In this document: positions 17,319 to 25,121 of the stretch, in pieces
How positions within the stretch are numbered: position 1 is the stretch's first letter
How the letters are laid out: the number at the start of each line of letters is the position of its first letter
From: Candidatus Buchananbacteria bacterium
GTDB taxonomy: Bacteria > Patescibacteriota > Patescibacteriia > 2-01-FULL-39-33
NCBI GenBank assembly: GCA_903888345.1
Contig: CAISTG010000053.1
Location: 1 to 54,732 of the forward strand
Length of the DNA stretch: 54,732 bases
Reading direction: 5' to 3'
Notes under the pieces: generated by a model
Seen by the model: only the letters and a program-made list of their open reading frames with translations
What the model was told of the DNA's origin: nothing
The model's database searches: none
Translations under genes and position numbers: made by a program

Positions 17319-18032
17319 TTATTCTGCTTGCTTGGCTGCTTCTTTGCCTTGCTTTACTTTGCCGAAATTAACGGCTTCGGCAATGGAGCGAGTGATGAGC
17401 TCAATCGAGTTGACCGCGTCATCATTGGCAGGGATCGGATAATCTAAAGTATCAGGATTGATATTGGAATCAGCGAAAGAGATAATTGGAATGCGTCTTT
17501 TTCTGGCTTCCAGTAAAGCGGTCTTTTCTTTTTTGGCATCAAGAATAAACACAGCGTCAGGTAATTTGGTCATAACCTCTAAACCACCAACCATTTTTTC
17601 TAAACGTTCGATTTCTTTGCTGAATTCGACTTGCTCTTTCTTGGTGTATTTGGCTAAGGCGCCAGATTCTCTCTGCTCTTTTAATGATTTGTATTTCTTG
17701 ATCAGCTTGCCGACATTACCGAAGTTAGTGAATAAACCACCAACCCAGCGTTCCTTGATGTAAGGCATACCGGCTTGTTTGGCATATTTTTCAATAATGC
17801 CTTTACCTTGGCTCTTAGTGCCGACAAACAAAACTAAACCACCATTCTGGCCGATTTTCTCGGCGAAGTCGGTAGCTTCTTTTAATTTTTCTACTGTCTT
17901 TTCTAAATCGATTACATGAACACCATTTCGTTCAGCGAACAAAAATTGTTTCATCTTTGGATGCCAACGGCCTTTTTGATGACCAAAGTGGACACCAGCC
18001 TGTAGCAATTCCATTAAAGTTGGGCTTTGCAT
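17319..18032 (-). CDS. rpsB: 30S ribosomal protein S2
   Basis: 237 residues from ATG 18032, chosen because uS2 normally starts shortly before LLQAGVHFGHQ and AAGGAAAG lies just upstream. A longer in-frame start at 18071 would add 13 residues. Conserved KMKQFLFAERNGVHVIDLEKT (key residues only) and ANDDAVNSI are present. Together with tsf it makes the usual rpsB-tsf unit. About 150 nt of leader precedes it, long enough for autoregulation by S2. Confidence 0.94.
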   Translation of the reverse strand: MQSPTLMELLQAGVHFGHQKGRWHPKMKQFLFAERNGVHVIDLEKTVEKLKEATDFAEKIGQNGGLVLFVGTKSQGKGIIEKYAKQAGMPYIKERWVGGLFTNFGNVGKLIKKYKSLKEQRESGALAKYTKKEQVEFSKEIERLEKMVGGLEVMTKLPDAVFILDAKKEKTALLEARKRRIPIISFADSNINPDTLDYPIPANDDAVNSIELITRSIAEAVNFGKVKQGKEAAKQAE

Positions 18033-18193
18033 AGTCTTTCCTTTCTTGCCTCCAATTCTGACATCTGCCATAGCGGCGGATTGACCCGATTTAAATTCAA
18101 TGTAACTTGAAGGTTGACGGGCAAGGAAAAGTCAGAAAAGTGAGGAATATTTATTAATTTTTTTAAATTGATCCCCGAGGGGAATGCCTTTCT

Positions 18194-18222
18194 AATTTAG
18201 CAGAATTCGCCTCTAAAGTCAA
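18194..18222 (-). promoter_or_regulatory. rpsB-tsf promoter with extended -10
   Basis: Minus-strand TTGACT (18222-18217), 17-bp spacer ending TGC, TAAATT (18199-18194). The leader to the rpsB ATG is about 150 nt and includes a small CCCC/GGGG hairpin near 18174-18183. Confidence 0.72.
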
Positions 18223-18249
18223 GGATAATAAATGGCCCATTTAACACTC

Positions 18250-18278
18250 TTGACATTTTTTGTTAAATACCATATAAT
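18250..18278 (+). promoter_or_regulatory. rpmE promoter, perfect consensus
   Basis: TTGACA (18250-18255), 17-bp spacer, TATAAT (18273-18278): an exact sigma-70 consensus. Leader about 27 nt, no Shine-Dalgarno. Confidence 0.88.
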
Positions 18279-18312
18279 TAATTCATAAATTTAAACATTT
18301 TAGTTAATTTCT

Positions 18313-18615
18313 ATGAAAAAAGAAACCCATCCAGAATATCATAAGGATGCCAAAATCAACTGTGTTTGTGGCCACACCTTAACCGTCGGCTCAACCAGAA
18401 AAGAAATCAATGTGGAAATCTGTTCCGCTTGCCATCCTTTCTATACCGGCAAACAGAAATTGCTTGATACCGCTAGACGTGTTGAGAAATTCAACAAGCG
18501 CACCGAATCTAAAGCCGGTGAAGTTATCAGCAAAACAGTTAAGAAAGAAAAACAAAAAACCCTTAAGGCTGCTAAAAAAGCTGAAAAGGAAGGCGTTAAA
18601 ATTATTAGAAAATAG
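18313..18615 (+). CDS. rpmE: 50S ribosomal protein L31, with lysine-rich C-terminal extension
   Basis: 100 residues; bL31 is usually about 70. The core is normal: [26 protein letters not shown], the zinc-type (C+) form with four cysteines, then RRVEKFNKR. From about residue 64 it carries a highly basic extension rich in Lys and Ala. The gene has a perfect consensus promoter and its own terminator. Confidence 0.94.
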   Translation: MKKETHPEYHKDAKINCVCGHTLTVGSTRKEINVEICSACHPFYTGKQKLLDTARRVEKFNKRTESKAGEVISKTVKKEKQKTLKAAKKAEKEGVKIIRK

Positions 18616-18623
18616 ATACCATC

Positions 18624-18666
18624 AAAAGAACTGGCTACTTATTGCAGTGGCCGGTTCTTTTATTTT
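18624..18666 (+). terminator. rpmE terminator
   Basis: AAAGAACTGGC / GCCGGTTCTTT stem (18625-18660), followed by TATTTT. Confidence 0.85.
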
Positions 18667-18685
18667 AAGCTATAATTAATCAAGT

Positions 18686-18781
18686 GTATAAAGTTTAAAG
18701 TCTGTAAAGTTTAAAAGAAAGGGGCAAAATATTTAGAGCCAAATACATTATAGACTTTACAAACTATATTGACTTTAAGAC
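18686..18781. repeat. AAAGTCTGTAAAGTTTAAA-type intergenic repeat
   Basis: AT-rich imperfect inverted repeat upstream of prfA. The 19-mer AAAGTCTGTAAAGTTTAAA recurs at 51142-51209 in reverse orientation; related copies are at 44377-44459 and 47042-47113. Confidence 0.6.
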
Positions 18782-18791
18782 TAATCTTTCT

Positions 18792-19862
18792 ATGAAAGCT
18801 AAACTTGCCAAACTACAACTGCGATTCGAAGAACTCGAGCGACTTCTCCAAGAGGAGTCGATAATTTCTGATATCCCAAAAATGAAAAAGTTGTCGCAAG
18901 AATACGACGACCTACGCGAAACAATTGGTGCCAAAAAGAAGTTAGAAAAGATCGAAGCGGACTTAGCGGAAGTTGAAAAGATGATTGCCGACAATGCGGA
19001 TGATGCCGAAATGCTTGCCGTTTCTCAAGAAGAAAAAACTGACCTCCTACGTCAACAAGCCGACATCGATAAAGAAATTCGCTCACTACTGATTCCTAAA
19101 GATCCTAACGATAAGAAAAACGTTATCGTCGAAATTCGGGCTGGTGCTGGTGGCGATGAATCCGCTTTATTTGCAGCCGAGCTCTTTCGTCTCTATGCTC
19201 GTTATGCCGAAAAGCATCATTGGAAGGCGAAACTAATCGAAGAAAGCCGTATCGGTATTGGTGGCTATAAAGAAGTGGTGTTTGAAATTACTGGTCTAAA
19301 TGTTTTTGCCAAAATGAAATTTGAGAGCGGCGTACATCGCGTCCAACGTGTTCCGGAAACTGAAAAGAAGGGCCGCGTTCATACTTCGACTGTCACGGTC
19401 GCGGTCTTGCCAGAAGCGGAAGAAACCGACGTCAAAATTGAAGCTAAGGATTTGCGCATTGATACTTTCTGTTCTGGTGGCGCTGGCGGTCAATCGGTAA
19501 ATACTACCTACTCTGCTGTGCGCATTACTCACATTCCCACCAACATCGTTGTTTCTTGCCAAGACGAACGCAGCCAATTACAGAATCGCGAAAAAGCCAT
19601 GATCGTTTTGCGCTCGCGTTTGCTGGATCACTACCAACAAGAAGAAGACAAGAAATTATCGGCCGCACGCAAATCACAAATTGGCACCGGCGATCGCTCT
19701 GAGAAAATTCGAACTTATAACTTTCCGCAAGACCGCATTACTGATCATCGCATTAACCAGAATTACTCCAATATTCCCGGTATCATGAATGGAGAATTAG
19801 ATCAAATGCATACTGACCTAAAAGACTTTTACGATTCTCAATCAATTACTGACAGCATCTAA
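18792..19862 (+). CDS. prfA: Peptide chain release factor 1
   Basis: 356 residues, full length. The codon-recognition loop is [14 protein letters not shown] (PxT signature of RF1, with Glu in the middle), and GGAGGQS puts the catalytic GGQ at 232-234. It reads UAA and UAG. Because TGA is used as a stop elsewhere here, an RF2 should exist outside the window. A repeat lies in its 5' region. Confidence 0.95.
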   Translation: MKAKLAKLQLRFEELERLLQEESIISDIPKMKKLSQEYDDLRETIGAKKKLEKIEADLAEVEKMIADNADDAEMLAVSQEEKTDLLRQQADIDKEIRSLLIPKDPNDKKNVIVEIRAGAGGDESALFAAELFRLYARYAEKHHWKAKLIEESRIGIGGYKEVVFEITGLNVFAKMKFESGVHRVQRVPETEKKGRVHTSTVTVAVLPEAEETDVKIEAKDLRIDTFCSGGAGGQSVNTTYSAVRITHIPTNIVVSCQDERSQLQNREKAMIVLRSRLLDHYQQEEDKKLSAARKSQIGTGDRSEKIRTYNFPQDRITDHRINQNYSNIPGIMNGELDQMHTDLKDFYDSQSITDSI

Positions 19863-19869
19863 AATAAAG

Positions 19870-19902
19870 ACCCCACTAACAGTTAAGTTAGTGGGGTTTT
19901 GG
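19870..19902 (+). terminator. prfA terminator, probably bidirectional
   Basis: ACCCCACTAAC / GTTAGTGGGGT stem (19870-19897), then TTTT. It also lies just past the end of the converging orphan operon. Confidence 0.85.
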
Positions 19903-19908
19903 TTTGTG

Positions 19909-20478
19909 CTATTTTTCGGAATCATTTTGAAGAATGACCACTTTTTGATATATCAGCAATATTCTAAATGTTTTCTCTACGCTATTTGAGCAAACAAAAT
20001 CATAATCATATCCAATCATTAGGGGTTGGTCAGTTCGAAACTTAGCCATCCTTTCCATTTTGAAAATTTGCCCGAGTATTAAGAATTTATCACCACGATC
20101 AGGCTGCGGCCAATCTTGGCGCTCACACCAGCAAGTAAAATCATTCTGCTCATCATTGGTACGAGCCAAACCAATTAACTTAAATGGGGATACTTTCTTT
20201 GCCCGCAAAAACCCCTTAATATCACCAATTTCGAGGAAGCCATCAAGCAGCTCAAGCCAAACTCGATGCTCGAGTTTTTTGAGTCTCGCCAAGTAATTCG
20301 AAACTCGCCGATTCCAGCTGACAAAAAATTCGCTAGCCACATCTGGAGATACTTGCAACATTAAGGCAGTCATCTTTCCGCGAATTTTACGTTTATCGCT
20401 GCGAGTTTTAGCCTGCGAGTAATTAAGAAACAACCTCAGCCATTTTTTTTCTTGTTTGTCATCAAACTGAAGTGCCAT
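19909..20478 (-). CDS. Orphan protein, unknown
   Basis: 189 residues from ATG 20478, set by GGGAGAGATAATC just upstream; longer in-frame starts have no such site. It is soluble and basic-aromatic, with an N-terminal helical part (KKWLRLFLNYSQAKTRSDKRK) and several Trp/Cys positions (FTCWCERQDW). It overlaps the preceding gene by 17 nt, so they are coupled. No domain recognised. Confidence 0.68.
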   Translation of the reverse strand: MALQFDDKQEKKWLRLFLNYSQAKTRSDKRKIRGKMTALMLQVSPDVASEFFVSWNRRVSNYLARLKKLEHRVWLELLDGFLEIGDIKGFLRAKKVSPFKLIGLARTNDEQNDFTCWCERQDWPQPDRGDKFLILGQIFKMERMAKFRTDQPLMIGYDYDFVCSNSVEKTFRILLIYQKVVILQNDSEK

Positions 20479-21070
20479 GATTATCTCTCCCGAGTTGGTT
20501 GCCATGAATATCAACAACATCTTTAAGAGTAAAGCCTTGCTTACGATAGCGATACTTAATACCAGCAATCAGGACGGGGCACTTACCGACAAATGGTTGT
20601 TTGTAACAACGCTTCTTGGCTAAACCGATCAAAATGTCTTGGTCACCGTCCATGAAGCGCCAAAACTTATCCTGAAAATGCACGCCATTATACATGGTCC
20701 GGCCAGTATCATCGATTAGCAAAATCAATTTGTCGCGATACTCGGTAGCTAATTGCAATTCAACTAATTGGGTGAATTTCCCAGTCCAACACAACAGGAA
20801 AAACAATTCTTCCAAATGCGGCATTCGCGATGCACTCGACCACTTGTCAAAGCGCTCCCGCAGATATTTGGGCAATTTCAATTCGTCCGACCAAAAACCC
20901 CGGGGAATTGTACATATCAGCCGATGGAACTCCCGGCATTCATCTTCGGTTATCAAGGCCACTTTCAATTTGTCATCCGCGATGGAGATATGATAACGAA
21001 CCATAAATTTAATACACTCATCAAGCACTCGACGATAATGCGCAATCACATCGCTGTAGCCGTCAGACAT
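20462..21070 (-). CDS. Orphan protein, unknown
   Basis: 202 residues, soluble, no TM. AAGGAGACTAGCA places the ATG firmly. Notable stretches are FHRLICTIPRGFWSDELKLPKYL and LFFLLCWTGKFTQLVELQLA, summarised by their Trp and Cys positions. It is first in a two-gene operon with the overlapping orphan downstream. Its promoter diverges from that of prmC and shares the -35 bases. The leader carries a GAACTTTGAAAAT version of the shared element. Confidence 0.68.
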   Translation of the reverse strand: MSDGYSDVIAHYRRVLDECIKFMVRYHISIADDKLKVALITEDECREFHRLICTIPRGFWSDELKLPKYLRERFDKWSSASRMPHLEELFFLLCWTGKFTQLVELQLATEYRDKLILLIDDTGRTMYNGVHFQDKFWRFMDGDQDILIGLAKKRCYKQPFVGKCPVLIAGIKYRYRKQGFTLKDVVDIHGNQLGRDNHGTSV

Positions 21071-21118
21071 TGCTAGTCTCCTTATGGGTTGATATTTTCA
21101 AAGTTCAAATCAATTCCA

Positions 21119-21147
21119 ATGCTACCACTAAAATCGGCATTTGTCAA
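21119..21147 (-). promoter_or_regulatory. Promoter of the two-orphan operon
   Basis: Minus-strand TTGACA (21147-21142), 17-bp spacer ending TGG (extended), TAGCAT (21124-21119). GAACTTTGAAAAT starts 12 nt after the -10. Confidence 0.72.
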
Positions 21148-21169
21148 AGGGTCGCAAACCAGCTAAAAT
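21141..21169 (+). promoter_or_regulatory. prmC promoter (leaderless), divergent
   Basis: TTGTCA (21141-21146), 17-bp spacer, TAAAAT (21164-21169). The ATG begins 8 nt after the -10, implying a leaderless mRNA. The -35 overlaps the -35 of the opposing promoter. Confidence 0.65.
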
Positions 21170-21176
21170 AGATGAT

Positions 21177-22037
21177 ATGACTATTAAATTAGCGCTGGCT
21201 TCCGCCATCAAAAAACTAAAACAAAAAGCTATCAGTTCAGCTCATATCGATGCTGAGATATTATTAGCTTTCATTTTAAAACAAACCCGTGAATGGCTAC
21301 TCGCTCATGATGATCACGAACTCACCTCCCGCCAGCTGGCTAAATTTCTTACACTCATTTCTCAACGCACTAGCTATGAACCCTTGGCCTACATTATTGG
21401 CTACAAAGAATTTTATGGCTTAAAGATTAAGGTCAATAATAACGTCTTAATCCCCCGTCCGGAAACAGAATTATTAGTTGATGAAGTGCTTAAAGTCTAC
21501 CATCAGACAACTGGTGCCAAACCGAAGATTATCGACATTGGCACCGGATCTGGTGCGATTGCCTTAGCTTTAAAGAAGAGCCTGCCTAAAGCCCAAATCT
21601 GGGCTCTAGAGGCCTCTCCTAAAGCCCTAGCCTTGGCCCGCCAGAACGCCAAAAACCTCCATTTGAGCATTGATTGGTATAAAAGCGATCTTCTGGCTAC
21701 CCTACCCGTGAAGTCGCTAGGTGGGGCAATTTTGGCCGTTAACCTGCCTTACGTGGCCAAGTCGGAACCCGCCAAGTTTAGTAAGGAAGTACGCCTCGGC
21801 TTGCGTCATGAACCGGCCAGCGCTATTTTTGCGAATGAAAATGGCACGGCCGATTATAAAAAATTATTTAAAGCAGTCGCCGCCCTACCAACTAAGCCCG
21901 CATATTTAATTGCCGAAATCGGTAGCATGCATTACAAAAAGTTTTTAGCACTAACGAACACATATTTTGTTCAGGCTAAAATTGAATTGAAAAAGGATTT
22001 AGCTGGCCGACCACGATTATTAATTATTAAATTTTAG
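21177..22037 (+). CDS. prmC: Release factor glutamine methyltransferase
   Basis: 286 residues from ATG 21177; an upstream TTG at 21141 lies in the promoter and is rejected. N-terminal helical domain, then IPRPETELLVDE, SAM-binding DIGTGSGAIALAL and the catalytic NLPYV (NPPY in most enzymes; the first Pro is Leu). It methylates the GGQ glutamine of release factors, and prfA lies only 1.3 kb away. Likely leaderless. The EamA gene follows at once. Confidence 0.92.
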   Translation: MTIKLALASAIKKLKQKAISSAHIDAEILLAFILKQTREWLLAHDDHELTSRQLAKFLTLISQRTSYEPLAYIIGYKEFYGLKIKVNNNVLIPRPETELLVDEVLKVYHQTTGAKPKIIDIGTGSGAIALALKKSLPKAQIWALEASPKALALARQNAKNLHLSIDWYKSDLLATLPVKSLGGAILAVNLPYVAKSEPAKFSKEVRLGLRHEPASAIFANENGTADYKKLFKAVAALPTKPAYLIAEIGSMHYKKFLALTNTYFVQAKIELKKDLAGRPRLLIIKF

Positions 22038-22038
22038 T

Positions 22039-22902
22039 ATGGGTCTTCTCTTTGCTTTTCTTGCCGTCGTGTCCTGGGGCATCGGCGATTTTCTCATTCA
22101 ACGTTCCGCACGCAAGTTTGGCGACTGGACGGCGATGTTTTACGTAACTGCTTTTGCCGCCATCGTTCTCTTCCCTTTTGCTGTTTTCAATTTGCCGCAG
22201 CTGTTAACTAACCCCACCGGACTCATCACTTTGATCATTGCTAGCTTTGTCATTTTAATCGCTGGTCTCTTAGACTTTCAAGCTTTAAAAGTCGGCAAAC
22301 TTTCGGTCATCGAACCGATCTACGCTTTCGAAGTTCCACTAGCAGCACTCTTAGCTGGATTTTTTATTGCCGAGTGGCTGACTTTTTGGGAGATGTTTTT
22401 GATTGTCAGTTTAATGCTCGGCATCTTTTTGATCTCAGTTAAATCTTGGAAAACTTTGAGAAACCTCCATTTAGAAAAAGGCGTAATCTTGGCAGTACTG
22501 GCCACGATTGGCATGGGAGGAGTAAATGTTTTATTTGGCGTGGGTGCGCGTAGCACTGACCCCTTAATGCTTAATTGGTTTACTAGTACGTTTATGGCAA
22601 TCGTCACTGGTTGTTATTTAACTTACAACAATCATTGGGCCAAAGTAAAAAGCGATTGGCAGGCCAATAAGAAGTTAATCTTCTCAGTCGGTATCTTTGA
22701 TACGATCGCTTGGGTCGCCTATTCATTTACTACTTTGTATCTGCCAATTGGCATTGCCACTGGCATAACCGAAAGCTATATTGGTCTGGCCTCGTTCTTG
22801 GGCGTCGTCTTTAACAAAGAAAAATTGAAGCGGCATCAATGGGCGGGCTTCTTCATTACCGTTATTTCCGCGATCGTACTAGCCATCTTGGTCAATAACT
22901 AA
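22039..22902 (+). CDS. EamA-family (DMT) transporter
   Basis: 287 residues with ten TM segments in two five-helix halves, as in the drug/metabolite transporter superfamily. The first half opens AFLAVVSWGIGDFLIQRSARK, the second after VILAVLATIGMGGVNVLFGVG (patterns only). Substrate unknown. It starts one base after the prmC stop. A strong terminator follows. Confidence 0.83.
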   Translation: MGLLFAFLAVVSWGIGDFLIQRSARKFGDWTAMFYVTAFAAIVLFPFAVFNLPQLLTNPTGLITLIIASFVILIAGLLDFQALKVGKLSVIEPIYAFEVPLAALLAGFFIAEWLTFWEMFLIVSLMLGIFLISVKSWKTLRNLHLEKGVILAVLATIGMGGVNVLFGVGARSTDPLMLNWFTSTFMAIVTGCYLTYNNHWAKVKSDWQANKKLIFSVGIFDTIAWVAYSFTTLYLPIGIATGITESYIGLASFLGVVFNKEKLKRHQWAGFFITVISAIVLAILVNN

Positions 22903-22914
22903 TCCCGATAAAAT

Positions 22915-22951
22915 AAAAATTCTCCGCAACTATTGTTACGGAGAATTTTTT
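22915..22951 (+). terminator. Terminator between EamA gene and rplY, bidirectional
   Basis: AAAAATTCTCCG / CGGAGAATTTTT stem (22915-22950) with T/A tracts on both sides, serving both converging genes. Confidence 0.88.
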
Positions 22952-22968
22952 ATGACAAAAACTCAAAA

Positions 22969-23616
22969 TTATTTCTTGTCCGCTTCAGGCTTAGCACCTT
23001 CTACGGCAGCAGCTTCACCCTCAACTGGGGCAGCGGCAACCACCTCTTCAACTTCGACGGCCTTAGGACGAGCCATCAAAGCCACTACGTCTTCCGGTTC
23101 ATGATGCAAAATTTCAACTTTAGCTGGAACATTTAAATCCTTGATTTTAACTGTCGAATCAAATTCTGCTAAAGTCGAGATATCAACATTAATTTCATGA
23201 ATCAAGTCGGCAGGTAAACAGTGAATTTCAACTTCGGAAATATTATGAACGACTACGCCGCCTTCAGCCTTGACCAGTAGAGATTCGCCGATAAATTTAA
23301 TTGGAATATTGGCATTGATTTTTTCTTTCATGTTAACTTGATGTAAGTCAGCATGAATGATGCGATGCTTGGTCGGTTCAATCTGCACCTCAGAAATTAA
23401 CGCCTTGATCGGTTCTTTACCTTCAAGAACCAAATCGATGATGGTGCTCTCACCCGCTTCTTTTAAAATCTTATCGAAATCAGCATAGCTGAATTCTAAA
23501 TTTAGGTTTTCGGTTTTGTGTCCATAAACGACTGCGGGAATCATTCCTGCTACGCGAACCTTTTTAGCGTCTCGGCCTAGCTGGCTTCTTAAAGCAGCTT
23601 TTAATTGTAGTGTCAT
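22969..23616 (-). CDS. rplY: 50S ribosomal protein L25/general stress protein Ctc
   Basis: 215 residues, the long two-domain CTC form. The 5S-binding domain (GRDAKKVRVAGMIPAVVYG; HRIIHADLHQVN) is followed by the TL5-type beta domain (IEIHCLPADLIHEINVDIS-like). The last 30 residues are an Ala/Glu-rich tail. It binds 5S rRNA in the large subunit central protuberance. Alone on this strand. Confidence 0.93.
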   Translation of the reverse strand: MTLQLKAALRSQLGRDAKKVRVAGMIPAVVYGHKTENLNLEFSYADFDKILKEAGESTIIDLVLEGKEPIKALISEVQIEPTKHRIIHADLHQVNMKEKINANIPIKFIGESLLVKAEGGVVVHNISEVEIHCLPADLIHEINVDISTLAEFDSTVKIKDLNVPAKVEILHHEPEDVVALMARPKAVEVEEVVAAAPVEGEAAAVEGAKPEADKK

Positions 23617-23651
23617 ATAATTGTTATTATTAGTTATTTTCTTATTTGTAA

Positions 23652-23684
23652 ATTAAAAAGAGGTCGAATAAAGTACCTCCTTTT
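23652..23684 (-). terminator. Terminator of the zinc-ribbon gene
   Basis: Stem 23656-23664 with 23675-23684 (one bulge/mismatch), then a T-rich run on the minus strand. Confidence 0.6.
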
Positions 23685-23698
23685 ATCAAGTTTTAATT

Positions 23699-24037
23699 TT
23701 AAAATTTACTCTGATGATTAAAATACTCCACGACGCCCAGAACGTCATTAGCACTGACACGACCCCAATCTTTGGCAGTCTTAATTTCAAAAGCATTTAA
23801 GTCAGTCACTACACCCACTGAAGTCAAACCATAACTACCAGGAGTAAGCGCGGCAACAACACCTGAACCACAGCTTTGACATCTAATAAACAGCAAATGA
23901 GCGCCTTCAGTTTCATCGAGAACTGCGGTTTCTAAGGGATTATGCTCCGTTTGGCACAAGGGGCAGCGAGAAACGAGTTTTAAGCCATCCAGGCCACGCT
24001 GACTGTTAAAGTTAGGTTGTCCAAAAATATCTCTCAT
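23699..24037 (-). CDS. Small zinc-ribbon protein, unknown
   Basis: 112 residues. SRCPLCQ (about 24-30) and IRCQSCGSG (about 52-60) form a four-cysteine zinc ribbon with a long insertion between knuckles. After it come a short beta stretch (TSVGVVTDLNAFEI) and a C-terminal helix. No TM. I recognise no named family. It is monocistronic with a terminator downstream. Confidence 0.7.
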   Translation of the reverse strand: MRDIFGQPNFNSQRGLDGLKLVSRCPLCQTEHNPLETAVLDETEGAHLLFIRCQSCGSGVVAALTPGSYGLTSVGVVTDLNAFEIKTAKDWGRVSANDVLGVVEYFNHQSKF

Positions 24038-24072
24038 ACTCGATTATTATAGCAGAAAAGCTAAAATAAATC

Positions 24073-24097
24073 AAAAAGAGACCGGGGAGGTCTCTTT
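24073..24097 (-). terminator. Terminator of the radical SAM operon
   Basis: Perfect 9-bp stem AAAGAGACC / GGTCTCTTT, then T run on the minus strand. Confidence 0.85.
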
Positions 24098-24105
24098 AAA
24101 GGTGC

Positions 24106-24588
24106 TTATTTCTTACTGGGATCAGGGATAGAGTAGCGTGCAACAATCATCGGCCCATCATCACCGCCAAAGCCCGTATCCGGACCGAAATCGGGAACGG
24201 GGGTGCAATTGTAATCAGGCGGTATCTTAATCAGTCCACTTAAGACCTCTTGCGGATCGTGATAGACGATGCGCTTCAGGTCGCGGTCATAATCTGCCAA
24301 TTTAGTATTGAAGGCAAAAATCATGGTCATCTTCTCATCAAACAAAACGCCATAGCTATTGAGCTGGCTACCGGATCCGATCACCTTTTCGGCCAGGAGC
24401 TTCAGCTCGGGGCCATAAGCAGCCAGAAAGTCATCAAGTAAACGACCGGTATCATTCTGAAACAGCAATAAATAGCAGGTCTTAAGTTCGTAAGATCCAG
24501 GCAACACCACATCAACGGAATGCTTCTTAGCTTCTTCCCGCATAATGTCAATGGCGTTCGGTGATTCTTCGGGTGAAATCTTTTGCAT
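24106..24588 (-). CDS. Radical SAM operon partner B, unknown
   Basis: 160 residues from ATG 24588, preceded by AAAGGA at 8 nt; the ATG three codons earlier overlaps the upstream stop (ATGA). It is a paralogue of the gene just upstream. Shared blocks: LLDDFLAAYGPELKLLAEKVIG, YGVLFDEKMTMIFAFNTKL, YHDPQEVLSGLI (key residues only) and a C-terminal VARYSIPDP after a Gly/Asp-rich stretch FGGDDG. No TM. It could be a substrate or an accessory protein of the radical SAM enzyme; sequence does not tell. Confidence 0.72.
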   Translation of the reverse strand: MQKISPEESPNAIDIMREEAKKHSVDVVLPGSYELKTCYLLLFQNDTGRLLDDFLAAYGPELKLLAEKVIGSGSQLNSYGVLFDEKMTMIFAFNTKLADYDRDLKRIVYHDPQEVLSGLIKIPPDYNCTPVPDFGPDTGFGGDDGPMIVARYSIPDPSKK

Positions 24589-24593
24589 CTTGA

Positions 24594-25118
24594 TCATCCT
24601 TTGTCGGTTGTTGATTGCTTAGGGTCTACGATGGCGTAACGAAAAACGATTCGCTGCCGCCGACCAAAACCACCACCTGATTGAGTCGGCAATTCGACTG
24701 GCGGCACATTGGTTAATTCCACAGTCTTAGCGTATTTCTCAATAAGCTCTGCTAAAACTTGTTGCGGCTCCTTATACACCACCTGACAAGTTTGCGGATC
24801 GTATCCAGCCAGCTTCATATTAAACGCAAAGATCATTCGCAGCTCACTGTCATAAAGAACACCGAAATCGTGCCATTCGATCTTATTACCAATCACCTTT
24901 TCCACCAACTGCTCCAATTCAGAGCCAAAGGCATTCAGAAAGTCTTCTAGCAAGTTGGAACGCACCCTAGTCACCACTAAATACATAGTTTGTGGGCCAC
25001 GATCAGTGTTAATAGTAATGGCTGCACCCATCGTCTTAATATTGCTATTAATGTTACCAATCGCATTAAAAGGAATTGGTAAACCAGTCGAATCAAGTTT
25101 TGGGTATTTCTTTGACAT
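24594..25118 (-). CDS. Radical SAM operon partner A, unknown
   Basis: 174 residues. GGGAGAAAATAAGCG before the ATG is a strong Shine-Dalgarno lying in the end of the radical SAM gene. Core blocks match partner B: LLEDFLNAF, LVEKVIGN, FGVLYDSELRMIFAFN, YKEPQQVLAELI. The C-terminal part is PTQSGGGFGRRQRIV then FRYAIVDP. The Gly-rich segment followed by a conserved RYxIxDP motif in both paralogues is the notable feature. Stop is TGA. Unknown family. Confidence 0.72.
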   Translation of the reverse strand: MSKKYPKLDSTGLPIPFNAIGNINSNIKTMGAAITINTDRGPQTMYLVVTRVRSNLLEDFLNAFGSELEQLVEKVIGNKIEWHDFGVLYDSELRMIFAFNMKLAGYDPQTCQVVYKEPQQVLAELIEKYAKTVELTNVPPVELPTQSGGGFGRRQRIVFRYAIVDPKQSTTDKG

Positions 25119-25121
25119 CGC

